A stretch of DNA of 64,000 nucleotides from Thalassotalea sp. (GCA_029237915.1 JAQWHD010000038.1:1-64000), one strand, 5' to 3'. Shown: positions 48,777-57,875, numbered from the stretch's first letter. Program-made: numbers and translations. Notes: generated by a model from the letters alone, not told the origin.

Positions 48777-51689
48777 ATGAAAATTAACCTTAGGTTTAGT
48801 CCATTTAATGCAGTAGCTTTAATGCTGCTATGTTTACTAGTAGTTGCACCAGCAAAAGCAGTGCAAGTGCCTTTAAAAGTCAGTGACATAATGAAGTTTC
48901 GCTCTATCGTGGCACCGCAATTAAGTGATAATGGTAAGTGGTTAGCTTATAGCGCACAACCCGATCGCGGTAATAGCACTTATCATGTGCAATCAATTGA
49001 TGGTGACATTACTTATCAAGTTAATTTTGGTAGTTCCGGTGTATTTAGTGATGATGGTAAATACATTGCCATCATGGTTGATGTCGACCTTTTAACCAAA
49101 GAGCAGACCGCTAAAAAAGATAAGAAAAAACTTAAAAAAAGCTTAGAGATCATCGAGCTTGCAAGTGGTAAGCGTGTTACTTATAAAAATATAGAAAGCT
49201 TTGCATTAAGTGACAACAGTAGTTTTCTTGCATTTTTATCGGAAAATAAAAAAGACAAATCAGCAGAGAAAAAAGCTGATGATGTACAGGCTGCGCCAAT
49301 TGATAACAAAGTAAACGCTACAACAGAAGTAGCACAAGTTATCACTAAAAACTCTGATGAAACAGCACCGGCCATTGAAACACAAGAAAAGCCTGATGCA
49401 GACAAAGTTAAGTTATTTAACAAAAAACGCATCAAAAACACCTTAACTTTAGTGAATTTAACCACCTTTGATAAACAACAAATAAACAATGTTGACAGTT
49501 TTTCCTTTTCTCCTAAAAAACCAGTTTTAGTCTATAGCTTATCTACCGAAGACGGTAAAAATAACACTTTAAAGTCAGTTGATTTAAACAATGCAAAAAC
49601 AACATCTATCATAACTAAAGAAAACGCTAGTTTTAATAATTTTAGTTGGGACTCTAAAGGCGAAAATATTGCTTTTACCCAAGGTGATTTTAGTAAAGAA
49701 ATTGACAAACGAGCACATCAAGTAAAAATTTGGCAAGCTAAATCGAATAAGTTAACAAAGGTTAAATATAAAAACCCTAAATGGTTCGTAAGTGATTACA
49801 ACGACCTAACGTGGAGTAAAGATGATGAACGCCTGTTCTTTGGTTTTAAACAAGTCGATGTTACTAAGCCAAGAATAGACACTAAACCTGAATCACAGTC
49901 TGATCTATACAATAAAGATAAATTAACCGCTGGTCGTAGTTTGCAAATTTGGCATGGCGATGATGCACTAATTAAAACCAATGAAAAGTACCAGTTAAAC
50001 AAAGATAAAAAGCATTTATATACTGCGGTTTATCATGTTGATGACAAAGATTTAGTTCGCCTTGCGAATGAAAAAATCATCAGAGTTAAAGCAACTAATA
50101 ATGAAAATGCGGTGATCGCGACGACAGATCTTAACTATCGCAAGCTAAGAACTTGGGAAGGCTTCTTTAGTGATTACTACATCACCGATTTAGAAAGTGG
50201 CAAGGCGTCATTAATCGCTGAAAAGCTTAGTAGTTACACCAAAGTAGAACTAAGTGAATCTGGCCGTTATGCTACTTACTTTAAAGATGGTCATTACTGG
50301 TTATTTGACCGCAACAAAAACAAAACATCTAATTTAACTAAAGGCTTAACGACATCATTTAGTGATGAAGATCACGACTACCCTAGTAAAGCACCAGGCT
50401 ACGGTATTGCAGGTTGGTTGGAAGATGATGAAGGTGTTCTTGTTTACGATAAATTTGATATTTGGTTACTCACTTTAAATGCTAAAGACAGCAAATGTTT
50501 AACTTGTGAACAAGGTCGCCCTAATTCATTACAGTTTCGTATTAACCAGTTAGATGAAGAGCGTGATTACTTTAAAGTAGAAGAACAACTTCTTTTAACT
50601 AGCTATAACGATGAACACAAAAACTATGGTTTTTATCAGCTTAAATTAAAAGACAAGTCATTAACTAAGTTACGCGAAGAAAACAAAAAATTTAAGTTTA
50701 TTAGTAAAGCTAAGAAAGCCGACAAAGTATTATTCTCTCGTGAAGATTTTAACGAATTCCCTGATTTATGGGTCTCTGACTTAAACCCTGCTAACGGCAA
50801 AAAATTAACGGACGTTAACCCACAAAAAGAGCACTTTTTATGGGGCCAGCCTGAGTTAGTCGAGTGGAATTCAACCATGGGTGAAAAGCACCAGGGTGTT
50901 TTGATTAAGCCAGCAAATTATGTTGAAGGCGTAAAGTACCCTGTTGTAGTTTACTACTACCGTTTATTTTCACAGCGCATGTACGAGTTTAATGCGATGA
51001 AAGTAAACCATCGTCCTAACTTCCCGTACTACACTTCAAACGGTTACGCTATATTCTTGCCTGACGTACACTTTGAAGTTGGCACACCTGGCCACTCAAC
51101 CAATAAATCGATATTGCCTGGTATCCAAAAAATTATTGATATGGGCGTAGCTGACAAAAATGCCATTGGCCTCCATGGCCATAGTTGGAGTGGCTATCAA
51201 ACGCTACATTCAATTACTCAAACAGATATGTTTGCCGCGGCGGTTTCTGGCGCACCGGTATCTAACATGACCAGTGCTTATTCTGGCATACGTTTAGGTA
51301 CAGGCTTAGCCCGTCAATTTCAATATGAGCAAGGTCAGTCTCGCATTGGCGCAAGCATGTTTGAGCGTCGTGATTTATACATTGAGAATTCGCCAGTATT
51401 TTTTGCCGATAGAATAAATACGCCATTGTTAATGCAATTTGGTGATATTGATGATGCAGTACCATGGCAGCAAGGTATAGAGATGTATTTAGCGATGCGC
51501 CGTTTAGAGAAAAATGTAATTTTACTGCAGTACGAAGGTGAACCTCATCACTTGAAGAAGTACCCAAATAAAGTCGATTACACGATTAAGATGAAGCAGT
51601 ACTTTGATCATTACCTAAAAGGTAAACCAGCGCCTAGCTGGATGGTTGATGGTGAAGCTTATCAACAAAAAGCGAAAAACAAAGATTAA
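48777..51689 (+). CDS. S9 family prolyl oligopeptidase-type serine peptidase (exported)
   Basis: A 970-residue periplasmic peptidase. I chose the ATG at 48777, since it gives a clear signal peptide (FNAVALMLLCLLVVAPAKA); the earlier in-frame start (48711) adds an unsupported leader. The first ~650 residues form a beta-propeller with a charged Lys/Glu-rich insertion near residues 155-220. The C-terminal alpha/beta-hydrolase domain has the nucleophile in GHSWSG (about Ser803), an Asp in GDIDDAVPW and a His in GEPHHLKK. It probably degrades oligopeptides. An AT-rich gap precedes it; a strong terminator follows. Confidence 0.92.
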   Translation: MKINLRFSPFNAVALMLLCLLVVAPAKAVQVPLKVSDIMKFRSIVAPQLSDNGKWLAYSAQPDRGNSTYHVQSIDGDITYQVNFGSSGVFSDDGKYIAIMVDVDLLTKEQTAKKDKKKLKKSLEIIELASGKRVTYKNIESFALSDNSSFLAFLSENKKDKSAEKKADDVQAAPIDNKVNATTEVAQVITKNSDETAPAIETQEKPDADKVKLFNKKRIKNTLTLVNLTTFDKQQINNVDSFSFSPKKPVLVYSLSTEDGKNNTLKSVDLNNAKTTSIITKENASFNNFSWDSKGENIAFTQGDFSKEIDKRAHQVKIWQAKSNKLTKVKYKNPKWFVSDYNDLTWSKDDERLFFGFKQVDVTKPRIDTKPESQSDLYNKDKLTAGRSLQIWHGDDALIKTNEKYQLNKDKKHLYTAVYHVDDKDLVRLANEKIIRVKATNNENAVIATTDLNYRKLRTWEGFFSDYYITDLESGKASLIAEKLSSYTKVELSESGRYATYFKDGHYWLFDRNKNKTSNLTKGLTTSFSDEDHDYPSKAPGYGIAGWLEDDEGVLVYDKFDIWLLTLNAKDSKCLTCEQGRPNSLQFRINQLDEERDYFKVEEQLLLTSYNDEHKNYGFYQLKLKDKSLTKLREENKKFKFISKAKKADKVLFSREDFNEFPDLWVSDLNPANGKKLTDVNPQKEHFLWGQPELVEWNSTMGEKHQGVLIKPANYVEGVKYPVVVYYYRLFSQRMYEFNAMKVNHRPNFPYYTSNGYAIFLPDVHFEVGTPGHSTNKSILPGIQKIIDMGVADKNAIGLHGHSWSGYQTLHSITQTDMFAAAVSGAPVSNMTSAYSGIRLGTGLARQFQYEQGQSRIGASMFERRDLYIENSPVFFADRINTPLLMQFGDIDDAVPWQQGIEMYLAMRRLEKNVILLQYEGEPHHLKKYPNKVDYTIKMKQYFDHYLKGKPAPSWMVDGEAYQQKAKNKD

Positions 51690-51717
51690 ATCTTAATTTC
51701 AGATTTCAAATCCCAAT

Positions 51718-51747
51718 AAAAAAGGCTGCAAATTTGCAGCCTTTTTT
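51718..51747 (+). terminator. Terminator of the S9 peptidase gene
   Basis: GGCTGCAAATTTGCAGCC (51724-51741) is a perfect palindrome flanked by A6 and T6, so it may work in both directions with the convergent small gene. Confidence 0.85.
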
Positions 51748-51789
51748 GTATTCAGTCCAGGATATAAACTATCACTAATACCTATATGA

Positions 51790-52035
51790 TTACTCTTCGT
51801 CTCGGACAAATTTAATTTCTGTAAACCCCATACGAGCAAACTCTTTCTGACGATAGTTTTTGACAATACCTTGACCACGACTGGTCATTTCTAATTGCTG
51901 CTCCATCGCTAAAAAGCTTTTAATATCTACATTTTCAGCGGCCGCTGCGGCTTCATATAAATCACGGAATAAACCATATGAAAAAGGTATGGTCTTGCGC
52001 TTACCTTTAAATACGTACGTTACTTGTCTAGCCAT
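51790..52035 (-). CDS. DUF2960-like protein, 81 residues
   Basis: A small soluble protein, MARQVTYVFKGKRKTIPF at the start, with a helical middle (LYEAAAAAENVDIKSFLAME, core EAAAAAENVD) and the C-terminal YRQKEFARMGFTEIKFV. From memory this matches the gammaproteobacterial family DUF2960. No function is known. SD AAAGGTAAC before the ATG on the minus strand. It lies between two convergent/co-directional genes. Confidence 0.75.
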   Translation of the reverse strand: MARQVTYVFKGKRKTIPFSYGLFRDLYEAAAAAENVDIKSFLAMEQQLEMTSRGQGIVKNYRQKEFARMGFTEIKFVRDEE

Positions 52036-52105
52036 AGTGTTACCTTTGAAAAATAATTTTGTAAATCGAATACTTGTATATTATACCAGTTTAATCAAAT
52101 TGCTA

Positions 52106-52765
52106 TTAGCTTAGACGTTCAACCAACCATTGTGAAATATCCACCACTTGCTCGCCGCAAACTGAATGTGGCATAGCGTAAGTTTTATAGCTTGGTGCAT
52201 AACCCATGCTTTGTAATGAACTAACTGCTTGCTCGCCTAATATTGGGCTAACAACAGGGTCTTGACTACCATGCATTACCGCAATATTAATATCTTGGTT
52301 AGCAGCATTAGTTGTGATTGAATCTTTAGTAGCAAAGTAAGTAGACATCGCCATTAAACCACCCAATTTCTCTGGGTATGTTAAAGCCGCTTGATACGCA
52401 ACTGCACCGCCTTGTGAAAAACCAGCAACGATAATACGATGCGCAGGAATACCTCGAGCAATCTCACGGGCAATTAACTTTTGCACTTCATCACTTGAAG
52501 CAATCAATTGCGTGGCATCAACTTTACGCTCAATACTCATATCCAAAATGTCATACCATGCTGGCATTACCATGCCACCATTTATGGTTACAGGGATTTT
52601 AGGAGAATGAGGAAAGACAAAACGCACCGCCATATCTTGTGGCAATCGTAACTCTGGAACAATCGGCTCAAAATCGTGGCCGTCAGCACCTAAACCGTGT
52701 AACCAAATAACACTAGCCGTAGCGGCTGTTTTTGGTTCAACTTCAACACAAGCTAAATGACTCAT
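52106..52765 (-). CDS. Carboxylesterase (alpha/beta hydrolase, phospholipase/carboxylesterase type)
   Basis: About 219 residues from Met5 (MSHLACVEV). Esterase motifs are IWLHGLGADGHDF (oxyanion region), the nucleophile elbow VAGFSQGGAVAYQ (GxSxG), the Asp in HGSQDPVV and the His in YAMPHSV. This is the EstB/YtfK-like small carboxylesterase family that hydrolyses short-chain esters. The upstream Met at 52777 is an alternative start. Single gene on the minus strand. Confidence 0.9.
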   Translation of the reverse strand: MSHLACVEVEPKTAATASVIWLHGLGADGHDFEPIVPELRLPQDMAVRFVFPHSPKIPVTINGGMVMPAWYDILDMSIERKVDATQLIASSDEVQKLIAREIARGIPAHRIIVAGFSQGGAVAYQAALTYPEKLGGLMAMSTYFATKDSITTNAANQDINIAVMHGSQDPVVSPILGEQAVSSLQSMGYAPSYKTYAMPHSVCGEQVVDISQWLVERLS

Positions 52766-52990
52766 TACTATTAACACTCTTATCTAATAAATTTTAAGGC
52801 GCTATTATATACGCGTTAATAAAAAAAGGGGATTTTAAAACCTGATATATAGCTTTAAGAAGTAGGACCTTATAGCCATTCACAAAATCAGAGAATAAGA
52901 AAAATAGCTTTAACAGTGCTAAAAATAGAAAAAACACACCATCATCCCTGCATATTTTGCGGTGATATTTCATGCAGTTTCAATATGACT

Positions 52991-53117
52991 CGAACGGCAA
53001 TTCAATGCCACAAACGGAAGTAGAGAAAGTACACCGTCATCCTGTACGAGCCAAAGCGAGATACGGGACCTCCTTGAACGTGCTGATGGTCTGAAAAGTG
53101 CCATTAGCAGAAGTAGC
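52991..53117 (+). repeat. Intergenic repeat element, copy A
   Basis: This ~127-bp element (CGAACGGCAATTCAATGCCA ... GTAGAGAAAGTACACCGTCATCCTGTACGAGCCAAAGCGAG, shown only by its ends and landmarks) is repeated in opposite orientation at 55492-55623. It includes an ACCGTCATCCTGTACGAGCC core. The copy is slightly decayed compared with copy B, where the terminal hairpin is perfect. Confidence 0.85.
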
Positions 53118-53190
53118 CACGTCATAAAACATCTAGCTTTGACCGACTGGGCACCAAAGCGGTCATAGAGGCGTTTATCAAAATAATTAG

Positions 53191-53220
53191 ATAAAGCAAC
53201 CTGTCAAAAGGTTACTTTAT
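53191..53220 (-). terminator. Possible terminator of the SDR gene
   Basis: On the minus strand, AAAGTAACC is followed by an 8-base loop and GGTTGCTTT with one G-T wobble, then TATCTAATT. It lies about 27 bp after the SDR stop. There is no long U run, so the call is tentative. Confidence 0.4.
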
Positions 53221-53246
53221 CGTGTTAGTTAATTTATCAGATACAA

Positions 53247-54035
53247 TTAAAAAACCGAACGAACAATACCACCATCAACTCTGAGCGCTGCGCCATTAAT
53301 TGCAGATGAAAGAGGACTACTTATAAAGGTTGCAAAATCGGCTATTTCTTTAGGGTTAATCAATCGCCCTATAAGTGATGTAGATCTGTTCTCATCCATA
53401 AATTTACGCTCTGCTTGTTCATATGGCAGTTCAGGGAAGATATTCTGAACGAACTCTTTCACGCCATCTGTTTTCGTTGATCCTGGCAGTAATGTATTTA
53501 CCGTAACATTTGAACCTTTGGTAAGCTCAGATAAGCTACGAGATAATGACATTTGCATAGTTTTAGTCGCACTATAATGAGCCATTTCTGGTGCTGGGTT
53601 CACTGCCGATTCACTCGACATAAAAATGATTCGTCCAGCATTCGCTTCAAGCATATTGCTTAAATAAAAACGTGATAAACGAACACCACTCATAATATTC
53701 ACATCTATAATATGTTGCCACTGTTCGTCAGTGCTTTCTAGAAATTCAACAGATTCATAAATGCCCAAATTATTAATCAAAATATCTATTTGAGGAAATT
53801 TTTTTATTGTTATCTCGTTACCTTCGGAGGTTGCATTGTCTGCAACTAAATACTTCAAATTTGCATCTGGCACTTCAGATAGAATCTTAGAAGCAGCCTT
53901 CTCAACACTTACTAATGAACGACCATTAATAATGACAGTTGCGCCTTCAGTCGCTAATGACTTTGCTATTTCTAAACCGATACCACCCGTTGATGCGGTA
54001 ACTAATGCTGTTTTGTTGGTAAGTTGTAAATTCAT
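53247..54035 (-). CDS. Short-chain dehydrogenase/reductase
   Basis: An SDR of about 262 residues from the ATG at 54035 (MNLQLTNKTALVTAS). Visible are the cofactor motif TASTGGIGLEIA (TGxxxGxG type), the NNLG in place of the usual NNAG, the catalytic Ser region MSSESAV, YSATK (YxxxK) and a C-terminal INGAALRVDGG. The coenzyme preference and substrate are unknown. It is divergently transcribed from the LysR gene with a 110-bp gap. This is the classic setting of a LysR regulator and its target, inside the repeat-bounded segment. Confidence 0.88.
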   Translation of the reverse strand: MNLQLTNKTALVTASTGGIGLEIAKSLATEGATVIINGRSLVSVEKAASKILSEVPDANLKYLVADNATSEGNEITIKKFPQIDILINNLGIYESVEFLESTDEQWQHIIDVNIMSGVRLSRFYLSNMLEANAGRIIFMSSESAVNPAPEMAHYSATKTMQMSLSRSLSELTKGSNVTVNTLLPGSTKTDGVKEFVQNIFPELPYEQAERKFMDENRSTSLIGRLINPKEIADFATFISSPLSSAINGAALRVDGGIVRSVF

Positions 54036-54146
54036 ATGTTTTCTCCAAAAAATAAGTTGCTGTAAATTCAATAGACACATATTAACTTCTCGAGAATTAA
54101 ACTAAAATATCAACAATGGAACATTACTTGTGCAAAGAAGGTACAA

Positions 54147-55043
54147 ATGAATATTACGTTAGATCAGTTAAGAGTATTAGTAGCTGTTAATACCTGTGGA
54201 AGTTTTAGTAAAACCGCTGAATTATTAGGACAAACACCTTCGGCTATCAGTCGCAAAATTAGTAAATTAGAAAAACAGCTAAATTTTCAGTTATTCACTC
54301 GAACTACAAGGAACATCAGTCTTACGGATGAAGGGAAAATTGTTACTGAAAAAGCTCAGCAGGCACTAAGTGTAATAAATGATATTCAAGATAACGCTAA
54401 TTTGAATCACTCAATACCCCAAGGAAAGCTGAAAGTTGATGCTCCTGCGCCATTTTTAGAACACTGTATAGTTCCTTATTTAGCTGGTTTTATGGCTAAA
54501 TATCCTCAGGTAGAGGTTGAATTAGCAAGTTTTGATACACAAATTGATTTGATTGAAAAACAAGTTGATGTTGCTTTTAGGGTTGGGGAATTAAAAGATT
54601 CATCTCTGCATTATCGTCCCGTTGGTCGTTCTTTATTACGTATATTGGCAAGTCCAATGTATATTGAAAAACGTGGTATTCCACAAAAAGTAAGTGAATT
54701 ACATGAGCATAATACTATCGGTTTTTCACAGCCTATTAGTCTTAATAATTGGCCAGTGAAATTAGATGACGAGCATAAAATATTTGATCTTAGGCCACAC
54801 TTATTATGCGACAACGGCTCGTTAATAAGACAAGCCGCATTACGTGGAATGGGAATTGTTTGTTTAGCTGATTTTATGACCAAGCATGATTTAGAAAATG
54901 GAAAGCTAGTACAAGTACTAGCTCAATCAACAATTGAAAGCTACCAACCTATAAATGCTGTTTTTTATAAACCATATCAAAGCTCTTTAAAGTTAAAATG
55001 CTTTATTGATTTCATTATTGAATCAATAGGAGAACAAGTGTGA
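54147..55043 (+). CDS. LysR family transcriptional regulator
   Basis: A 298-residue LysR-type regulator. The N-terminal winged helix-turn-helix is LDQLRVLVAVNTCGSFSKTAELLGQTPSAISRKISKLEK (core SFSKTAELLGQTPSAISRKI, about residues 19-38), then the effector-binding domain of the PBP2 type from about residue 90. It probably regulates the divergent SDR gene. A clear SD (AGAAGGTAC) precedes the ATG. Confidence 0.92.
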   Translation: MNITLDQLRVLVAVNTCGSFSKTAELLGQTPSAISRKISKLEKQLNFQLFTRTTRNISLTDEGKIVTEKAQQALSVINDIQDNANLNHSIPQGKLKVDAPAPFLEHCIVPYLAGFMAKYPQVEVELASFDTQIDLIEKQVDVAFRVGELKDSSLHYRPVGRSLLRILASPMYIEKRGIPQKVSELHEHNTIGFSQPISLNNWPVKLDDEHKIFDLRPHLLCDNGSLIRQAALRGMGIVCLADFMTKHDLENGKLVQVLAQSTIESYQPINAVFYKPYQSSLKLKCFIDFIIESIGEQV

Positions 55044-55143
55044 AGTTAACGGTTTTGACGTAATACTTTTCATCATCTGCTAGGAAGGTAAAGGCTATAA
55101 TGAGCGAAAAACGGTCACGGATATCACAGGGAAAGTTTAAATT

Positions 55144-55456
55144 TTGGATTTATTTTTAGCAAATTTGGTAGCAATAATATTTTTAGTTGCAGTTTTTTGG
55201 ACAGTTAAAAAAAAGTAATATAATTAAGCCTCAGCCATCTTACTTCAAAGCATTATCAATATTCATTTTTATGTTTCTATTATTAATCATAGCAAGTGCT
55301 ATATATGCTCTTACTATTGGTTTTTTTCTTCCTGAAATTTATGTTAAAACGTTCTTTTATAAATCTATTTTTATTATTTTTCTAACAACGGTTTACTGGT
55401 TCTCGGTGATAATTAAAACTCAAAGGGCTGCTAACCGTAATAAAATATCAGTATGA
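55144..55456 (+). pseudogene. Membrane-protein ORF split by a frameshift at an A8 tract (or small TM peptide plus second ORF)
   Basis: The first frame starts at TTG 55144 and encodes MDLFLANLVAIIFLVAVFWT plus KKK before a TAA stop, a single membrane helix of 24 residues. The A8 tract at 55207-55214 joins it to the +1 frame, which continues without stop as SNIIKPQPSYF, a hydrophobic helix (FIFMFLLLIIASAIYALTIGF), a second helix (FIIFLTTVYWFSVII) and a basic tail, ending at 55456. Removing one A would give one reading frame of about 100 residues. A nearby ATG (55100) with a good SD (AGGAAGG) opens a third frame that stops after 19 codons. No family recognised. Confidence 0.35.
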
Positions 55457-55491
55457 TTAAGGGGCTTCTTAATAAGTTAGTGTGTACTTTT

Positions 55492-55623
55492 GCTACTTTC
55501 GCTAATGGCACTTTTCAGACCCACAGTAAGTTCAATGAGGTCCCGTAGCTCGCTTTGGCTCGTACAGGATGACGGTGTATTTTCTCTACTTTTGTTGATG
55601 GCACTGAATTGCCGTTCAGTGCC
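55492..55623 (-). repeat. Intergenic repeat element, copy B (inverted relative to copy A)
   Basis: The reverse complement of 55492-55623 matches copy A over its whole length, with scattered differences. The outer end forms a perfect hairpin, GGCACTGAA/TTCAGTGCC around TTGCCG (55600-55623). Shared landmarks are TAGCTCGCTTTGGCTCGTAC and GATGACGGTGTA. The element is noncoding and about 130 bp long. It lies between the membrane ORF and the XRE regulator. Confidence 0.85.
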
Positions 55624-55661
55624 ACCTAAAGAAGGATAGGATTCCTCAAAAAATGTTGGTT

Positions 55662-56642
55662 TTAAGGTTGCTCTTTATTCAGTAACTCCATTAATCCAAC
55701 CAGAGCTACAAACAAAATAGCCCCCACCGGCCAAACAATCCAAGTTGTACCCCAATCCATAGTCCATAAACTCCAACCTAGAAATACAGCCGTTAGCAAT
55801 GGCCAATAAAAAGCAGCAAGTTTTTCTGCTCGTTTAGTACGCTCACTTTTGTCTGAATTTAAAAAACTATCTTTTAGAATATTATTATATGCGTCGTATT
55901 TAGCAGAGACCGGAATTACAATGCATAGGCCAATAGCTACTATGAGCAGCAGTACTATCAGCATAATTAAAGTGATATCCGAACCTCGATAAAAAATGCT
56001 ACTTAACATTAGAGGCACAAAACTAATAATAAACATAAATATGCCGACGGATAATTTTCGATTATAAGTAACTCTAAATTTTTGTGATTTATCAATGAAA
56101 ACACTGTGTACACCATAAGCCAGTTCAAATGGCTTATTATCTATTTCAGCAACAGCGTCTTCATATTGGTTGGTTTTAATAAATAAATTAATTGCTATAG
56201 AAACCATGATTAAAATACTTATTACCCCAAGCACAGCTGCAATATTGCTGGTTAAATTCAAGCGATTAGTTTCAGCCATTGCTAAAAAGAAAAATAGTGG
56301 CATTACAGAGCAAACACAAAGCACAACTCCTTTAGTAATTAAGCCTGACATCTTCACTTTATTTTCAACATACTGTAGCGCCTGCTCTAAGCTGATTTGA
56401 GAAACATTAGATTTTTCACCTTCATCGCTTGGGTTATAAGTTTCATATTGATCCTTTAAAAGGAAATCAGTTGAAACGTCAAAAATATCCGCTAGCATAA
56501 TTATTCTATTTAAATCGGGGATACTATTAGTGCTTTCCCACTTAGATACTGACTGCCTAGATACACCCATCTTTTCCGCCAACTCTTCTTGTGACCAACC
56601 AAGCTGCTTTCTTAGTCTGACAATTTTATCTGCTAATATCAT
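55662..56642 (-). CDS. Membrane-anchored XRE family transcriptional regulator
   Basis: A 326-residue protein with an N-terminal helix-turn-helix of the XRE type ([23 protein letters not shown], core [18 protein letters not shown], about residues 20-40). A linker and about six hydrophobic segments follow (around 105-130, 135-160, 200-225, 230-250, 275-290, 300-320). This architecture is common in Firmicutes and rarer in gammaproteobacteria. It may sense the membrane or envelope state and repress nearby genes such as the DUF4097 gene. CAACC/GGTTG repeats upstream may be its operator. Confidence 0.85.
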   Translation of the reverse strand: MILADKIVRLRKQLGWSQEELAEKMGVSRQSVSKWESTNSIPDLNRIIMLADIFDVSTDFLLKDQYETYNPSDEGEKSNVSQISLEQALQYVENKVKMSGLITKGVVLCVCSVMPLFFFLAMAETNRLNLTSNIAAVLGVISILIMVSIAINLFIKTNQYEDAVAEIDNKPFELAYGVHSVFIDKSQKFRVTYNRKLSVGIFMFIISFVPLMLSSIFYRGSDITLIMLIVLLLIVAIGLCIVIPVSAKYDAYNNILKDSFLNSDKSERTKRAEKLAAFYWPLLTAVFLGWSLWTMDWGTTWIVWPVGAILFVALVGLMELLNKEQP

Positions 56643-56711
56643 TTAGTTATTCCTTCATCTGTTATTTAGCGTTTAGCATAGAAAATCAAGTAGTTGCAGA
56701 CTAGCAATTCG

Positions 56712-56738
56712 GGTTGTTAATTTGTCAACCAACGGTTG
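56712..56738. promoter_or_regulatory. CAACC/GGTTG inverted repeats upstream of the XRE gene
   Basis: GGTTG (56712-56716), CAACC (56726-56730) and GGTTG (56734-56738) alternate in orientation within 27 bp, 70-95 bp upstream of the XRE start codon. They form two overlapping dyads. This is compatible with binding of a dimeric HTH regulator, perhaps autoregulation. The remaining 56643-56936 gap holds no ORF. Confidence 0.4.
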
Positions 56739-56838
56739 CAATTACGCTTTATTGTTCAATTTAACTATATTTTAGTGCTAAGGCTAGTGCAATTTTGATT
56801 GGCTATTGATTATTGATTTATTTACAGAAGGCAAAATA

Positions 56839-56875
56839 AAAGCCAACAGATAAGTAATTACCTGTTGGCTTTAAT
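56839..56875 (-). terminator. Terminator downstream of the DUF4097 gene
   Basis: AAAGCCAACAG and CTGTTGGCTTT (56839-56849, 56861-56871) form a perfect 11-bp stem with A/T-rich flanks, 65 bp after the DUF4097 stop. Confidence 0.75.
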
Positions 56876-56936
56876 ATAGAGATAATGTGGTGAGTTAATG
56901 GATATTTAACTAACTCATTTATTAAATCTGCTTACA

Positions 56937-57695
56937 TTATTTTTTAAGTATTTTTACCGAACCATTCACACTTTCTAGTTCTATTTCACTACTGCCGTCA
57001 CCAAACGAACCAGTTAAGTCTGTGCCGTAATAAGCACCTTTAGTTCCTGATAGTCCATAGTCTGTTTTTATTGAACCATTACCAGTACTCACTTCAACTT
57101 GTGCACCAAAATCTTCAGGAAGGTATAAACGAATACTACCGTTTACTGTATCAACACTAATATCAAGGTTCTTGGCACTATCGGCAAAACTTAACTCTAC
57201 CGCACCGTTAACTGAATCAACTTCAACATCAGATGACATACCACTTGCTTCAACAGAGCCATTTACTACGTCAGCATTAAGCTCGCCAGAAACATTAACA
57301 ATATTTAAAGAGCCATTTACTAATTCAATATCACGTAAGTCGATATTAGCTGGCACCATAACAGTATAATCAACTGTGCCGCTGCTACCATTGTTACTCC
57401 AACCAGAGTCATTTCTTGAGTAATCAGTTTCAACTGAGATTCGGTCGCCTGACTGTTTCATTTTAATTTCTATTCGGTCAAGGTCTTCTTGAGTCTTCGC
57501 TTGTATATCGGCGGTTACTTTAACGGTATTTTGTGACCAAGACTCAATATTTACATCACCATTTATATTTTCTAAAACAAGCTGACCTTGGGCAGATAAA
57601 TCAAATGATTTTTCAATGGTATTTTCAACTTTGGCACTGGCATTGAATGCACATGCGGCTAATAAGGCTAAAGTTAGTTTATTTAATGTTTTCAT
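56937..57695 (-). CDS. DUF4097 family protein (exported beta-solenoid-like)
   Basis: About 252 residues from the ATG at 57695 (MKTLNKLTLALLAACAFNASA, core LTLALLAACAF), with a signal peptide cleaved after NASA. The mature part is repetitive and rich in Val/Asn/Gly/Ser, with recurrent VNGSV/VNGAV and ENINGDVNIESW turns, as in DUF4097 beta-helical domains found in LiaG-like and adhesin-like envelope proteins. The start 12 codons upstream (57731) has no signal-peptide logic. It follows the XRE regulator in the same orientation. The role is unknown; envelope stress is a guess. Confidence 0.8.
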   Translation of the reverse strand: MKTLNKLTLALLAACAFNASAKVENTIEKSFDLSAQGQLVLENINGDVNIESWSQNTVKVTADIQAKTQEDLDRIEIKMKQSGDRISVETDYSRNDSGWSNNGSSGTVDYTVMVPANIDLRDIELVNGSLNIVNVSGELNADVVNGSVEASGMSSDVEVDSVNGAVELSFADSAKNLDISVDTVNGSIRLYLPEDFGAQVEVSTGNGSIKTDYGLSGTKGAYYGTDLTGSFGDGSSEIELESVNGSVKILKK

Positions 57696-57875
57696 GATGA
57701 TTCCTTCACTACTTTTGTTATTTGTTTTCATGCCTAAACATGATTCTTGTAAGTAAGATGCACAACTTTTGTAAAAGGTTTAAAAATAAAATAAAAATAA
57801 TCTTAACATCTGCTATTAAATCCAAACAATTAACAAGCTATGATAGAAGCATATTAAAAATAAGAGTAGTCATAA

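Larger units (their letters stand above)
52778..53246. other. 469-bp gap between esterase and SDR genes
   Basis: No ORF is supported here. The left half (to about 52990) is AT-rich and contains a partial match to the repeat family (ACCATCATCCCTGCAT). From 52991 it contains the ~130-bp intergenic repeat, copy A, then about 75 bp of ordinary sequence and a hairpin at 53191-53220 that may end the SDR gene. Confidence 0.6.
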
